The notes under the pieces were generated by a model. It was given only the letters and a program-made list of their open reading frames with translations. It made no database searches and was not told the origin of the DNA. From NCBI GenBank assembly GCA_016584495.1, contig WAID01000013.1, positions 124,001 to 188,000 on the forward strand: DNA of 64,000 nt. Direction: 5' to 3'. Source of the DNA: Celoporthe dispersa. Lineage: Eukaryota > Ascomycota > Sordariomycetes > Diaporthales > Cryphonectriaceae. The position numbers and the translations under genes were made by a program. Shown here piece after piece: positions 33,159-45,653 of this stretch (positions are counted from its first letter, which is position 1; every line of letters starts with the position of its first letter).

Positions 33159-34853
33159 CCGCCTCGCTGCCCCCAGCTCCAGCTCCTCGGCCCAGAACTT
33201 CTGGGACACAACTGGCCTCAATGTCGAGTCGGCCCTCGGCTCGCCGTCCTCTGGCCCTACCAGCCTGTCCTTTGACTCGTTCGGACAGACTGCGACGCCC
33301 GCGGCGGGTAGGCCCCAGCAGTCAAGGCCCCAGCAGGCTGGCGGCCAGGGGTCAAGAGTCATACTCCCCCCCGAGCACCGAAACCCAAGTCCGGCCACGA
33401 GCGCAAGCGGACAAAGCTCAGCACCGAGTCGACTCCCTTCGACAACGTCGACTACTGGATACAGTTCGACAATGAGGAGGGCGCGCCGGGAGAAGGTTTT
33501 AGCTCGGAGCTCAACCATCAAAAGGGCAAGGACGCGCAGCACTCATCAGCACAGCAGCAGCAACCACAGCAGCCAAAAAGGTAAGACCTCCTTCACCCGG
33601 GGACAGAGGCGAGTGCCTTTTCTGGGCGCATCAGGTCAAAGATGGTGTAGCTTAACTGACGCACTCTTGAGATAAGACCAAGGCTGCAACACTCGCACAC
33701 CTCACCATCCACAGTAGCTACCACTCGGGACAGCCAGCAGTGGAGCCCACAGGAGCAACACGAGTCGAGGTCGGCCGCGGCAGGGCCGAGCAGCTCCAGG
33801 CCGCTGCACCGATCACTGCGGCCCGAAGACATGCTAGATGACGACGCGCTGGACTATGCATTATCCGAGGAGGGCGACATGACCGCAGAGGATTTTGGCT
33901 CTATGAACCTGGCTGACCACATGTCCAAAATTGACAACATGCCTCCGCCCGAGGTTCCGCCGCGAGAAGGACTGTATTCAACACCCTTGAGCTGGGAGAA
34001 GCCTCAACCAGGCCTGCGTCTCGACTCGCTCATGAGCATGCAAAACCCACAGCAGCTGAGCGAGGACGAGCAACGGCGCCTCATCGCCATAGCGATGAAT
34101 ACCGGCCCGGTGATGGGCGGGCTGGGGTCGGGACAGTTTGGTCAGGCAAGCGGATCCAGGGGGTATGTTGCAGGAGGAGGACTCCATGCGACCCTGGGCC
34201 CGGGTTTCAATCTCGGTGGAGGCCTGGGGGGTCTGGGCGGAATTGGCGGTCTGGGAAGCCTAGGCATGGGACTGATCACAGACGACGCGCCACTGCTGCG
34301 TCCGGAGACGCCCGCCGTAGCGAAACCGCCTCAGCCACGACTTTCCCGATCTACCACCGAGAAAAGCGAGGGTAAAGGTAAAGGGAAGGAGAAAGAGGGC
34401 GATGATGAGTCCAAGTCAAAAGGCAAGCCGGGAGATCGCACGGCGCACAACGACATTGAGAGGAAGTATCGGACAAACCTGAAAGACAAGATCTCTGAGC
34501 TGCGGGATGCAGTCCCGGCGCTCAGGACGATCCAGGAGGGCGTGGTTGACGAAGGCGAGGACAACACGCCAGGCAATCGGCCCAAAGTGAGCAAGGTCAG
34601 TAGAGATAACCCTCACGAGGTTTGTGCGTTTTCATGTGCAGAAAGAGCTAACCGTCCGCAGGGTACTGTTCTCACCAAGGCTACTGAATACATCAACTAT
34701 CTCGAAAAGAAGAACAGGGCGATCATGGCACAGCACCAACAGCTCTCGCGGCGACTGGCGGCCTTTGAGCAGCTGCTCAGCCAGACGGCGCGGCCGACGT
34801 TCCAGATGCCAAACTATAGCAGAACGCTGTTCGACCCCCGAGCATTCTGCTAG
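32940..34853 (+). CDS. SREBP-type bHLH transcription factor, one frame break
   Basis: Nuclear bHLH regulator of about 544 aa. Exons are 32940-32993, 33106-33580, 33683-34595 and 34662-34853. The basic region has Tyr where most bHLH proteins have Arg (HNDIERKYRTNLKDKI), the hallmark of the SREBP class; helix 2 reads TVLTKATEYINYLEKKN and continues as a zipper-like coil. The last intron is in frame, so a read-through would add 22 residues in the loop. No membrane segments follow, so it is not a classical membrane-anchored SREBP; DevR/SrbB/SAH-2-like factors are candidates. FDNVDYWIQFDNEE is a distinctive central motif. One C is missing in the C7 run 33366-33372; the corrected exon closes in phase. 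There are a polyglutamine tract and a Gly-rich segment. Confidence 0.85.
33124..33156 (+). repeat. CAG trinucleotide repeat (11 units)
   Basis: Eleven perfect CAG units encode a polyglutamine tract in the bHLH factor; such tracts often vary in length between strains. Confidence 0.9.
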
Positions 34854-35604
34854 AGTTTTCGGCACAGGCCTACGAGGTTCACGAAGAAAAGAAAAAAATT
34901 ACCCAACAATACTTATCAACATAGCCACCGGCGTTTCCACCACACTTCCGACACACTACAATCGCTTCAATTTCGGGTCATCACGAGCGTGAGAAAAGAA
35001 GATGACATATCAGGGCATTGAGGCATTATCATGGACAAGTACCACCGGCTGGTGTGACGAAACAAAACCAACATAGACCCAACCCATCTCAGTAAGGAGG
35101 CATTATCAATGAAGAATGATCAGTTCTTTGTACATAAACGCTGAGCCACCGACGATTTCTCGCTCTTACCGGATTTTTTTGGGGTTCAGAGAGGAATCTG
35201 TAGCCGACCAGGCACAAGAAACGTTGTGGATGGTTAGGCAGACGACAGAGACCTGAGCAGATGAGCCAGGAGCAGGGCTTAATAAGCACCCACGACAAGA
35301 CGAAGCCTATATGGCTACCATACGGGAGGGATGATTGAGATATGTAATGTAGCATTGTGATGGGAGTCTGCCATTGCTTCTGGGAGACGTTGAATGTCAA
35401 CGTATGCGATGCTCTACTGCTATCTAAAACCCTCAGTCTCATCCTGTGTATGTGATGTACGTCTCAATGCAAGTGCGCGTGAGCCAACAAGAGGTGAGTC
35501 TGGTTCAGCCATTGTCGACACACACGAGAGCGATCCCTTCACAACGTGAGGTAAATCTGCATGGTGGGCCAAATGTCTTTCTCTTCCGAGATTGGGACTT
35601 ATTC
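34854..35604. other. 3' region between convergent genes
   Basis: About 0.75 kb between the bHLH gene (plus) and the aminopeptidase gene (minus). It would hold both 3' ends; no gene is supported. Confidence 0.5.
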
Positions 35605-37179
35605 TCAGTTCCGTAGCGCCTCGATATCAACAACCTCCTTGACTGCCTCCGTAGTCAACACGACCGGCCCTGTTTCGTCTACACACACACTATCCTCGAT
35701 CCTGATACCCATGCCCCTGAAATGCTTCGGCCACCTCGCGTCATCTGGCACGTACACGCCTGGCTCGATGGTCACGCAATGTCCCGGCTTCAGTGTGACA
35801 TTCCTGCCATACCCGGGGCAGTCATGCACGTCTAGTCCGACGTAGTGACCTACATGGTGCGCGAACAGGGCCTCCAGTGCTCCAGGCCCTGACAGCTCGA
35901 ATCCAAGCTTGGTGAGCTCAGTGCGCAGTGCGGCCTCGGTCGCGCGGTGGATCTGATCAAGGCTCAATCCGCTGTCGGCGCGGCAGAGCGAGACGCCTGA
36001 CCTCTGCACGCGCAGGACCGCCTCGTAGAGGTCCTTCTGGGCAGGCGAGAACTTGCCGCTTACGGGCCACGTCCGCGTAATATCGGTGATGTAAGTGCCG
36101 TATTCCCCGCCAGCATCCACCAGCACCATCTCCGTATCGTCAAGGGGTGCGTTGTTGAGGACGTAGTGTATCATGTTCGCCCTGCTCCCGCCGGCCACGA
36201 CAGGCACGTACGCGGGTCCGTCGCACCCGTCTGCGGTGAAAGCGTAGTCTAGGTAGGCCTGAAGGTCCTTTTCGTACTTCCAGCCCCTCCGCATCGCGTT
36301 TGTGATTGCGCGTCCTGATATTCGGCCTGCCTGGCGCATGTTGGTTATCTCGCCCGGCGACTTGATGACCCTTAGAGAATTGAGGAGGGGCCTCAGAGGC
36401 GAGGTGGCAGCCACGCGGCCGCCAGGAGGGTGCAAGAGAGGTTTGAGTATTAGAGACCCGCGGTCGTCGGTGTATATCTTGCTCGCATCCCTGAGTATCG
36501 GCTGGAGTAGCGCCTCTGCCTTGTTGATGTCTCCCGCACTGTCTGCGTTGAAGACATCCTCCGCAGCCTGCACGCCGCTCCAGGGCCCGGACCACTGCTC
36601 TGCGGCCGGGTCTTTCGGCCGCACGAGGAGGTGGAATATGAAGTCACCGAGTCTGTCGCCGGTCTTTTGTATGACTGCTATTGCCTCGGGCTCGTTGAAG
36701 CCGGTAAGGTAGAAGAAATTCGATTCCTGGCGGAACGGGAAGAATACGGCACCGGAGCGCCATTTGATCTCGGCGGCAGGTAGTATCGCGACGGCATTCT
36801 TTGGGAGGGCTTGTGCCAGGCGGGCGCGGCGGTCGTGATATTCTTGGGCGGTAATGCCCGGAGTCACTGGAAGCGAGGTTCATGCTTTTTAGTCTGCGGA
36901 TGGGTCTGAGTTGGGATATCGACAAGGCACAGGATATTCAAGGAAGGGGGACGCACGTTCGCCAGGCTTCAGGAGATGAGGATGGGTCTCGTATACGGGC
37001 TGCCCGAACTGCAGCTGAGATGCAGAGACGGAGGCGTATGTCCTGCGGTCTGGCTGGAGGTGGTGTCGCCGGTCGAGGGCGCGGAAGGCTGTCGGAAGCA
37101 GCGTCTGCGATCGAGGGGCTGAACGGCTCGACGCGGTCGACCTGGCCACCAGCCTGGCAATGGAAGGCCGTGAGCTCAT
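35605..37179 (-). CDS. ICP55: Mitochondrial intermediate-cleaving Xaa-Pro aminopeptidase (Icp55/APP3 type)
   Basis: M24-family metallopeptidase of 494 aa. Yeast Icp55 trims one residue from matrix proteins after presequence cleavage, stabilising them by the N-end rule. Exons are 37179-36957 and 36866-35605, with a 90-bp intron joining KPGE|LTPGITAQEY. The first 50 residues are Arg/Ser/Ala-rich with no acid, a mitochondrial targeting sequence. All metal ligands are visible: Asp in LVDAGGEYG, Asp in TDITRTWP, His in HHVGHYVG, Glu in TIEPGVY and Glu in IRIEDSV. The N-terminal creatinase-like domain includes FFPFRQESNFFYLTGF. An in-frame ATG further upstream (37344) would add 55 residues and is less likely. 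Confidence 0.93.
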
Positions 37180-38846
37180 ATCTCTTGGGGGTCGAGGCGA
37201 CTCGCGGCGCCTGCTATGAGCATTGTGGCTGCGGTAAGTGAAGGGGCGCTGTTGAGGAGAAAAGTTTAATCCAAACGGGACGACAGGAATTGTGAGTCGG
37301 TTAGACATTTCTTCCCCGGATTGAAGGAGCTTAGAACCCTGCAAAATCGAAGCAGGGGTCTCGCCTACCTAGTACCTAGTAGTATGTACAAACAACGAAG
37401 GCAGGCATACTACATAGCAGTCACTGGTGCGCCCCTCTGTATTGCACACTGCACACAAGAATTATACTGACTTGAGATTTCCTGTGCATTCTAGAAATCC
37501 TCTCAGAGCCACGTCTGCCGGGGTTTTGAGGAGACCCCAAGTTCAGCGACAGTACAGGCCCGACTGCCGAGAAGCCATCCGAACACACGAGGGCATGACG
37601 AGCTCATAGACAGCATTCACGCTCTCAAATCCTTGCGCGCTGTGCATATACTGATCGTTCTACAAGCTGCTGCGGGCGCCAGCATATGGATTCAAGCACA
37701 TACAAGTACTGAGGCATCTAGTTCACGGCGAGTATATATGGACTACCTAAAGAGCGCCATGGCCCACCCCCACCACGCATGGTCATCTCGCTGTCCGATC
37801 GGCATTCCGCTGCCTACAGAATCCTATACCTAGCAACTCCGCATTCGAATGTGCATTGGATAGTATCTGACGAGGGGATAGAATCAGCCGAGATCACGTA
37901 CTGGACATCCAACCGCAATAAGCCACTGACGAGCGGGTGTAGACTTGTACGGATTTGGTGCTTGGCCAGGCAGGGTCTCGGAGCGGTGTTGCCTCGTGCT
38001 GTTCCCTTCATGCTTGGCCACAGCATGACAGTAAAAGTCAAATAATATAGTTCATGTTGAGGCTTCAAGTGGCCATATTACTGCGGACATGGTTTTGTAA
38101 TAAAACCTCTCCATCTGAACCGTGGTGCTTCACATGTTAACTACTGCGCTGATGTGGTACTGTGTACAGTGTAGCGGGCATTGCCCAAAGAGGCAGTCAG
38201 CTGGGGGGCGTTGCCCCTTCTACTGGTGGGCCGCATATTTAGTGGGGCGGTGCTGGCCTGTGCGCGTTATTTGTTGTTGGCTGGAAGCTCACCCACCCCC
38301 GGAGCCTGCCACACAAGCCGCCATACCAGCCCTGCAGGCCTTGACCCGGGCTGCACCTGCACCACCTGTACCGCGATTTTCGTGGAGCGGGTGACAACGG
38401 CAGGAGGAAGTGATTCGCACCAACACGACACACCTGCCGACAACAGCAGCTCTCTCAACACGACCAGAAAAGACGCCCGTTTTGATTCCCAAAGGGCGTC
38501 AGAGACGACAGTCAATCCCAATTGACGGGTGTCTCCCCCTCTCTTCTTCTTTTTGTTTGCCCCCCGGCCAGTCGTGTCACACGAGGCTCGCCCTCCAGCC
38601 CTCTGAGGGGCCAAGGCAGACGCGTGCCTCTCCCATACGTCCACCCAAACACCCAGCTCTGATTTCTTGGGGCTCAGCAAACCCATCCCGCGACCAATTC
38701 TCTCGTCCGCACTCACTCGTGTGGCCCAGGTATCCCAACGTGGACCGCACCACGCCGTTGTCCGTTTTGGACGCTGCACGCTTCGAAACAGCACAGGATT
38801 CATACCCACACCTGCAGAGCATGTTGACCTAGACCACCATCCTTAC
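37180..38846. other. Intergenic region between divergent genes
   Basis: About 1.7 kb between the ICP55 and DBF4 homologues, containing both promoters. A single ACGCGT box lies 222 bp before the DBF4 start. Short ORFs are not convincing. Confidence 0.5.
38620..38625. promoter_or_regulatory. MluI cell-cycle box (ACGCGT) upstream of DBF4
   Basis: Palindromic ACGCGT, the binding core of MBF in yeast G1/S promoters, 222 bp upstream of the DBF4 ATG. A single hexamer can occur by chance, so this is only suggestive. Confidence 0.25.
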
Positions 38847-40971
38847 ATGGCAGCCGTATCCCTATCACCCTCCCCCATCTCCTATCCTTCCACCATGTCC
38901 AGCCGACGTGTTCCTCTCTCCTCCAACCCAAATGTCGCCAACTCCCCCGTTCGAAGCCACTCTTCTGCCCTGGCCTCTGTGCTGGGCAAGCACCGTCAGC
39001 AGAAGAGGGCCTATGCCAGCGTCCAGCGGGAAGAGCACTATGGCCAGCCGCCCCCGACCAAGAAGAAGCTCTTGAACGATGGTACCGAGCAGCCCCTCAG
39101 ATCCCCCGTCCGCCAGGTCAAGGTCATCAGGCGAGACCCCTCGCGGGCCTACAAGGATGAGAAGATCTCACAGGCCTCGGGCTCCAAGGTTGCCCAGCAC
39201 GAGGACGAGGCGGCACGCATGCAGCGCTGGAAGGAGGTCACGCGGCGTAGCTTCCCCTGCTATGTCTTCTACTTCGAGAGCTGTCCCGCCGAGCAGAGGT
39301 CGAGGCTGGTCAAGCAGCTGAGCCAGCTGGGTGCTGTAAGTCTGGACCGTGTCAAGGGACCACAACCACCTGCCGTGAAAGTGCCGCTGACGGACGGACG
39401 ACCAACAGCGCGAAGAGAAGTTCTTCTCGAAGGACATTACCCACGTCATCACGACCCGCTCGATTCCCACCGACAAGCCCACCCGCAGTCACGCCGACGA
39501 TGCCTCTACCACGATCCAGAGCCAGCGCAGCCAACATGACATGCCGAAGACCATCGACCCCTCGCTCCTCAGCCGTGATACCAGCGTCAAGGATATCCGG
39601 AGGCGCCTCCTCGAGAGTACCAGGAAGGCTCCTGTGGCCCCTACCCTAGAGGAGAACGCCCCGAGACAGCCAGCCGCCTCGCGGCATACTGATATCCTGA
39701 TACGTGCCCTGGAGATGAACAAGAAGATATGGCACTTCACCAAGCTCCAGCGCGTCTTCGAGGTCATGTTCGATCCGAGCCCTTTTGGCATGAGTGCGAG
39801 CGCCCCTAAGGCTGCCGACGACACCAACCTGGCGCAGCTTCTCAACAAGGAGCGGGCGAATGGGCCGTCTGATCGCGACCCGACTGTCGCGACCAAGGAG
39901 CTGGTCTACTTCAAGGGCCCGTACATCTACATCTACGATATCGAGGAGAAGCAGAAGCCGATCATGGTCAGAGAGTACCCCAAGGTTGCCGACAAGAAGG
40001 ACGGGGAGTGGCCTCAATTTCGAGCCTCCTCGGGCGGCCGGTGTCCCTTTGTGGACGATGAGGATCCCTCAGAGCGCAAGCGTCATGTTGAGAAGCAGGC
40101 ACGCGAGAAAGAGCGCAAGGAGAGAGTGGCCGCAGAGGCTGCTCCGGAGCCGAAGCCGAAGCCGCCAGCCCCGATGGCCAAGCCCGTCATCGGAAAGAGA
40201 TCTCTGTCCGAGATGGAAGACGGCCACAACTCCCGAGCCGGACCTCCCCGTCCTCCCGAGATGTTTGACCTCTCTAAGGCGACCAAGCCGCCAGCCGTCG
40301 ACTTTAGGCCTCAGAATGCCTTTACAAGCCATGCCCGGTCTGCTCGCCTCTTCGCCGGTGAGCCCGTGGCATCCGGTATGCAGCCGTCGAATATTACCTC
40401 GGCCATTCGGTCGCAGATGATCTCGTCCGCCACGGGTGTTCTGGGGGCCAAGGCAGGCACCAGCAAGGAGCTGCACGGCCTCCAGCGCAAGGTCCTGCAG
40501 AAGAGCAACGCTCCCTCTGCTAACCCCTCTGCCAACCCGACCTCTCAGGACCTGAGCTCCCGCCGCCTTACCGAGATGAGCCTGGACGCGGGTCACTATC
40601 AGCGATCGGCAAGTCTTGGCCATGGTCCTCGAAAACTCGGCCAGGTTGACGAGGACAAGGCAAAGGAGCATAAGCGGACCATGAGCGTCCCGGCTGCCGT
40701 CACGACGGCCAAGGCGAAGAAGCACGACCTCAAGCCTGGCTACTGTGAGAATTGCCAGGACAAATTCGAGGACTTCGACGAGGTTCGTATCTAGCTACCC
40801 CGACACGAGCGATCAGGAACTAACGCAGAAGAGCAGCACATCATGTCGAGGAAGCACCGGAAGTTCGCAGAGAACGACAGGAACTGGTCCAGGCTGGACT
40901 CGCTGCTGGGCCAACTAGAGAGAACCCCCAAGTATGTCGACGATGTGGACGGAGAGACTTTGGAGTACTGA
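38847..40971 (+). CDS. DBF4: DBF4/Dfp1-like regulatory subunit of the Cdc7 kinase
   Basis: Regulatory subunit of the Dbf4-dependent kinase that licenses replication origins by phosphorylating MCM. 665 aa in three exons: 38847-39335, 39409-40782, 40837-40971; introns are 73 and 54 bp and phases close. Motif N is a BRCT-like region including FPCYVFYFESCP and KDITHVITTRSIP. Motif M is near KELVYFKGPYIYIYDIEEKQKPIMVREYP. The C-terminal DBF4-type zinc finger, split by the last intron, has Cys pair CENC and His pair HIMSRKH, followed by FAENDRNWSRLDSLL. The ATG at 38895 has a better context (CACCATGTCC) and is an alternative start. Expected to be nuclear and cell-cycle regulated. Confidence 0.93.
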
Positions 40972-42236
40972 TCGACCGCTGCCTTGCGGTGGTAACTGCT
41001 GTGTCGACTTCATTATAAAATGCCTTGCACCAGGCGTCATTTGCTTTACTGGCTGGTTGTATCGCTGCTGCATCCAAGGCGTTGTGGCCACTGCGTTTTG
41101 AGCATTTTTCGTCCCAAGCGGCAGCCCCGGTTGTCGTGATTTGCCGGCTGTTTCCTGTTACAACTCCTTTACTCGATATCTCGTTCGGGGATGTGCATCA
41201 CATTACCTCTGATCACAGCATTTTCAGGCAGGATGACTTGAATGATATTACGAGATGGCGTCTTCGTTACGGCAGGAAGCCCCCCGCCGGCTTACCTTGA
41301 TACGTTTCTGCAAGTCCTGCTAGCCCCATGAAGGGCTAGCATGGAGGAGCGTGACAGGATGGAAGCTGCATGCAATGATGTTAAGACAGCGTTGGGTCGT
41401 CAGGCTATTTATCGACGCCTTTATGGTGACGAGGTCGGAGTGGTTGGACGAAAGGTAGAGATCCCATGTTGAGGGACTCACTCACCTTACTCGTTTCCAG
41501 GGACGGCGCACGGTCACATTGGAGGCTTTGACCTTAGGAGGACAGACGGGCGTAGTCTATGACGGTTGATTCACATCTCAAAGATGTGGATCAAACAAGG
41601 AAGAGAGAAGAAGAAAAGAAAGGAAAGAAAAAAAACAGGCCTACGTATCTTAAGCTGTATGCATACTATGTTTGACGAGGATGTGAACATTGATCCCAGA
41701 ATCTGAAGTGGAATCTGGCACTCAGGCGGCGTAAGGTACGGACCGACCCGCGATGCTTGCTCTTCAGTGAGGAATCTGCAAAGACCCCGCATGGAGGTGG
41801 TCATTCTAGCCTGATCATTCCAGCCTGATCATGAAGGCTGCCAGTGCATTCTTGTTGATCCGGTTTGAACACGGTCTGTGGTGAGAACAAGCAGGCGTTG
41901 CTGCTGCGCCTATGGTAAGATCCGATGAAGAAATAGTGAGCGTGGCCGCGGTGTGGGGTCATCGCGAGCCGAAGTGGGCTTCTTATCGATAAGCATTAAG
42001 TACTTAGCTACCCCTCGACGTCAACAGCCCTGAGGCGCTATCGTTCCCGGAGACCGGCCACTGCTCCTCTAAACACCGTCACCTCCCCTACATCTTCTGG
42101 CAACATTTCGACACAGCAACGTCACTTGTCTTTTTTTCTTCTCTCTTCTTCTTCTTCTTCTTCTTCTTCCGTTGTTCCTCCCCGTATCCTGACGCTATCC
42201 TTCTGCTGCCAGGCCCTTCCCCTCCCCTCCGCCATC
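40972..42236. other. Intergenic region
   Basis: About 1.3 kb between DBF4 and ATG12. It contains a short tandem of AGCCTGATCATTCC near 41813-41838 and a CTT-rich leader at 42140-42172. No gene is supported. Confidence 0.5.
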
Positions 42237-42763
42237 ATGTCCTCGTCCTCCTCAACGCCCACACCAGGCGGCGCCCCCGCCGAAGCCGACATCCCCTCGA
42301 CCTCCCCTTCGCCCGACCTGCCCCTCACGATGACCGCCTCCCTCATACTCACGAGCCTCCCGCGCGACTCGGCCTCGGCGCTTGCCGAAGCCAACGCCAG
42401 CCTGTTCCCCGCCGAGCAGAAAGTCGTCGTGCGCTTCAAGCCCGTCGGCGGCTCTGCACCTCCCCCTGTCGCAGAAGAGGGAGCTGTCGAGGATCAGCGC
42501 GGCGGCCAAGTTCGAGGCTGTCGTGGCGTACCTGAGAAGGATCCTGAAGGTCGGGGAGGGCGAGAGCCTGTTCCTGTATGTCAACTCGACATTTGCGCCG
42601 GCATTGGATGAGATTGTTGGGAACCTGTGGAGGGTGAGCCCGACAACGTGGCCCGCAAACACGGCCCGGTGCTGACAGACGTGGTTGTGCTTTTAAACAG
42701 TGCTTCAAGGACTCAAATGATCAGCTGAACGTCGGATACTCGCTGACGCCCGCCTTCGGTTGA
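42237..42763 (+). CDS. ATG12: Autophagy ubiquitin-like protein ATG12, one frame break
   Basis: Ubiquitin-like modifier conjugated to ATG5 in autophagosome formation, about 152 aa. Exons are 42237-42633 and 42701-42763 with a 67-bp intron splitting GNLWR|CFKDSNDQL. The Ser/Pro-rich N-terminus precedes VVVRFKPVGGSAP; the ubiquitin fold continues as RISAAAKFEAVVAYLRRIL and FLYVNSTFAPALDE. The protein ends YSLTPAFG with the essential C-terminal Gly exposed, so no ATG4-type processing is needed. The frame breaks at the C5 run 42463-42467, where one surplus C separates two well-conserved halves. As ATG12 is normally single-copy, sequence error is the likelier cause. Confidence 0.9.
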
Positions 42764-42791
42764 GTTAACACAACAATGCGTCAGACACAAA

Positions 42792-42793
<2 letters not shown>

Positions 42794-42823
<30 letters not shown>
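42794..42823. repeat. CA dinucleotide microsatellite
   Basis: About 15 CA units between the ATG12 stop and the end of the convergent panB gene. Confidence 0.9.
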
Positions 42824-42826
<3 letters not shown>

Positions 42827-42965
42827 ATCTGGGTTCAATGGACGGCTAGACTCTCAAGATACGGGAAAGAAAGACAAGAGCAGGACGGCTATCGGGTGAA
42901 GCCATACCCGACCAGATGCATAACGCCTACGCCACGTTGGAACACTTCTGCTCCAGTCCACACGG

Positions 42966-44117
42966 CTATATCGACTTCTCGAACGCCTCTAGCTCCTCTC
43001 TCGAGATTGGGTACGTGTGCTCAGGCGCCGGATAGGCCCGGCTCTTGACCTCATCCCGGTACGCCTCCATAGCTTTCATACTCTCGGACCAGACATCGCC
43101 ATACTTCTTGACAAACTTGGGCAGAAAGCGTCCGGGTGGGAAGTTCCCCATCATGTCGATCTGCACCAGCACCTGACCAGAGCATCCATTGCCTGCACCG
43201 ATACCGATGGTCGGAATGGATAATTTCTTTGTGATGAGCGCGGCGACCTCAGCGGGGACAGCTTCGAGGACACAGGCAAATGCGCCGGCCTCCTGCACGG
43301 CCAGCGCGTCGTCGAGCACTCTGTGGGCGCCCGCCGCTGTCTTGCCCTGCACCCGGAAGCCGCCAAGGGCGTTCTGCCTCTGTGGCGTGAGGCCGACATG
43401 TGCTAAGACGGGGATGCCCGCTGCGGTGATGCGCCTAATAGACGGCGCCATCTCCCGCCCGCCCTCGAGCTTGACGCCCTGCACCCGGCCGGTCTTGATG
43501 AAGCGGATGGCCGTCTCTAGGGCCTGCTCGGGGGAGATCTCATATGAGCCCATGGGGAGGTCGCCGACCTATGAGGTGGTCAGCGGCCTGCACCGAACAG
43601 AAAAAGCGGAGGGGAAAGAGACGTGCAGGTGGGAGTGACAAGGGTGAAGAGAGATGGTGAGACGGGGTGCTGGGAGGTCAGGCCCCCTTACCGTAAACGC
43701 AGACTTGGTCGCCCTCGCAACACTCCGACAGTGCAGCAGCATCTCCTCCACCAGCACCTCGCTCGTGTCCTCCATCCCGAGAGCGACCATGGCGAGGCTG
43801 TCACCGACAAGGATCATGTCCATTCCCGCCGCATCGCCCACGTGAGCGGACGGGAAGTCGTGGGCCGTGATCATGGTGATGGGCTCATCCTTCTTGTACA
43901 AGGATCGGAGCGTGCCGAGGGTGACCTTCCTTCTTGTTGCAGCATGTGGTGTCCCTAGTGGGGAGTGGGAGCTGTGGCGGGCCTGCGACGGCGGCAACAG
44001 GAGGGGCCGGGCGGCGAGAAGGGATGCCGAGATCCGCAGCGAAGATGATGGTGTGTGAGGCGAGACCCGCGCCAGGGGGGCGCATGACCGTAGTGTTGTC
44101 GAGAACGTATTCATCAT
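42966..44117 (-). CDS. panB: Ketopantoate hydroxymethyltransferase
   Basis: Catalyses transfer of a hydroxymethyl group from 5,10-methylene-THF to 2-oxoisovalerate, the first step to pantothenate and CoA (EC 2.1.2.11; yeast Ecm31). 342 aa, exons 44117-43692 and 43568-42966; the 123-bp intron joins SAFT|VGDLPMGSY. The first 50 residues are Arg/Ser-rich without acids, a probable mitochondrial targeting signal. Family motifs: ITAHDFPSAHVGDAAGMDMI, VGDSLAMVALG with the Mg-binding Asp, KLEGG, AHVGLTPQ and GIGAGNGCSGQVLV. The start is the first of two adjacent ATGs; the frame is open upstream, but that part is low-complexity Lys and Thr coded by an A-rich leader. Confidence 0.95.
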
Positions 44118-45653
44118 GAATGCACAACGCAAGATCAATATGAGTATGCTGTGGACCTGTCTGTCCCGGATGGTGACGGTGAGATCTGAAAAGTTCGGGT
44201 AGGGGATGGTGATGGTGGTGGTGGTGTTTTTTTTTTCTTTCTTTTTTTTTATTTCTCCTTTTCCTTCCCAATGAGAAATCACTCACTGACTGGTTTCTAG
44301 AGGGTCGGAGTAAGAGAGAGGAAGAGTGTGCCCATTCTCAGTGCGGACAGTGCTCTGCGGGCTGGCTGTTTTTATACACCGAACATCCTCATCATGATGA
44401 TATTTGCAGGCGTAGAAAAGGGCATGTCAGCCTCGGGAGGTGGTCGCTGGTAGTTTTTTTTTCCCCCATTGGGGCGCGGGACCCATGCTAGCTGCTTACA
44501 TACCTTACTCTTCCCTGTGGTATTTTTGTATGCCAGCCGCTGCTGAGGCCTACGTGCAGGGCAGGGCGGGCGCCAAAATTAAGGAGAGCCATAGTGAGGT
44601 ACGCGCTAAGGGGGTGGCAATCCAGCCGAGGTACAGGCGGGCATAAGCCGTCTCGACAGGTAGCCACTACAGTGCTATCTCAACTGGGCATGTACCATGT
44701 ACGTTTACCACCCAGATCACTGTTAACAATGTGCATGGTAAGAAGTCTGCAGATATCTGGTGATCACCCTCTCGTATCCAAGGAAAAGAGAGAGAGAGAG
44801 AGACAGAGAGACATTGGCTTTGCGAACGCCCCCTCGTTCCTCCAACCAGTGAAGGAAGGCAGAACAAAGAAAAACAAGAAAAACGATAGATAGCAATGAA
44901 TAAGAAAGGCGAGGCCGGAAGAAAGAAGAAGAAGAAACAGCCAGGTGACTCAGAATCAGATATATCTGTGCATCAAAATGTCGACTTCCCAATCACAGGC
45001 TGACCTCCTAACTATTGTATGGTAGGTGTGGACGCCCGAACACCTACGGAGTGCTATCCTGATCCCTGTGGCCCAGCTGCCAGGCAGCCAGGGTAACCTA
45101 GACGCACCAAGGCAGTGTGACATACCTTACGACTCTTGACCCCTCCTCAGCCATAGGAACAACCCCCCCCCCCTCTCCCCTTTGATGGCTAGGCCAGCCC
45201 CTCGCCTCCTTGTCCCCTGCACAATTGGCAGCCCTCGTCCTACGTTGCCCCCCCGTTCCCGGTCCCGGCCTCTGTAGTCTACTTTGAGCAGATGGTAAAC
45301 GTCAGGCATCTGAACTCTACTCACCTCACCTCACCTCACTTCACCCTGCCCGAAACCACGACAGACTCCCCCATACGGCCACGATCTATCTTCCCACCTT
45401 GTTCTACCACCCTCCAAAGGGTTGTTCCTAACTCTCCTCGCCGCCTTGGCCTTCCTCCGCGCCACCCTGAGCACTCAGCAGCCTGCGACTCTTCCCGCGA
45501 CGCCCGCGCCCGACGAGCTACTGCACTGACGTCGTTGCCTCCTCCCCACGCCCTTCCCCCCTTCCGGCCACCGCACCAACACCTCCAGCAGTCTTGGGGA
45601 CAACACCCGCACCCGCGGTCTCTCAAGCTCACAACCCACCACGCGCAGGCAAC
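44118..45653. other. Intergenic region between divergent genes
   Basis: About 1.5 kb between panB and UBC8. It contains A/T-rich leader runs near 44227-44250, a minus-strand TATAAAAA at 44369-44376, a GA repeat (44787-44810) and a C-run at 45163-45174. No gene is supported. Confidence 0.5.
44369..44376 (-). promoter_or_regulatory. Possible TATA box of panB
   Basis: TATAAAAA on the minus strand, 252 bp upstream of the ATG; the distance is long, so the leader may be long or contain an intron. Confidence 0.3.
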
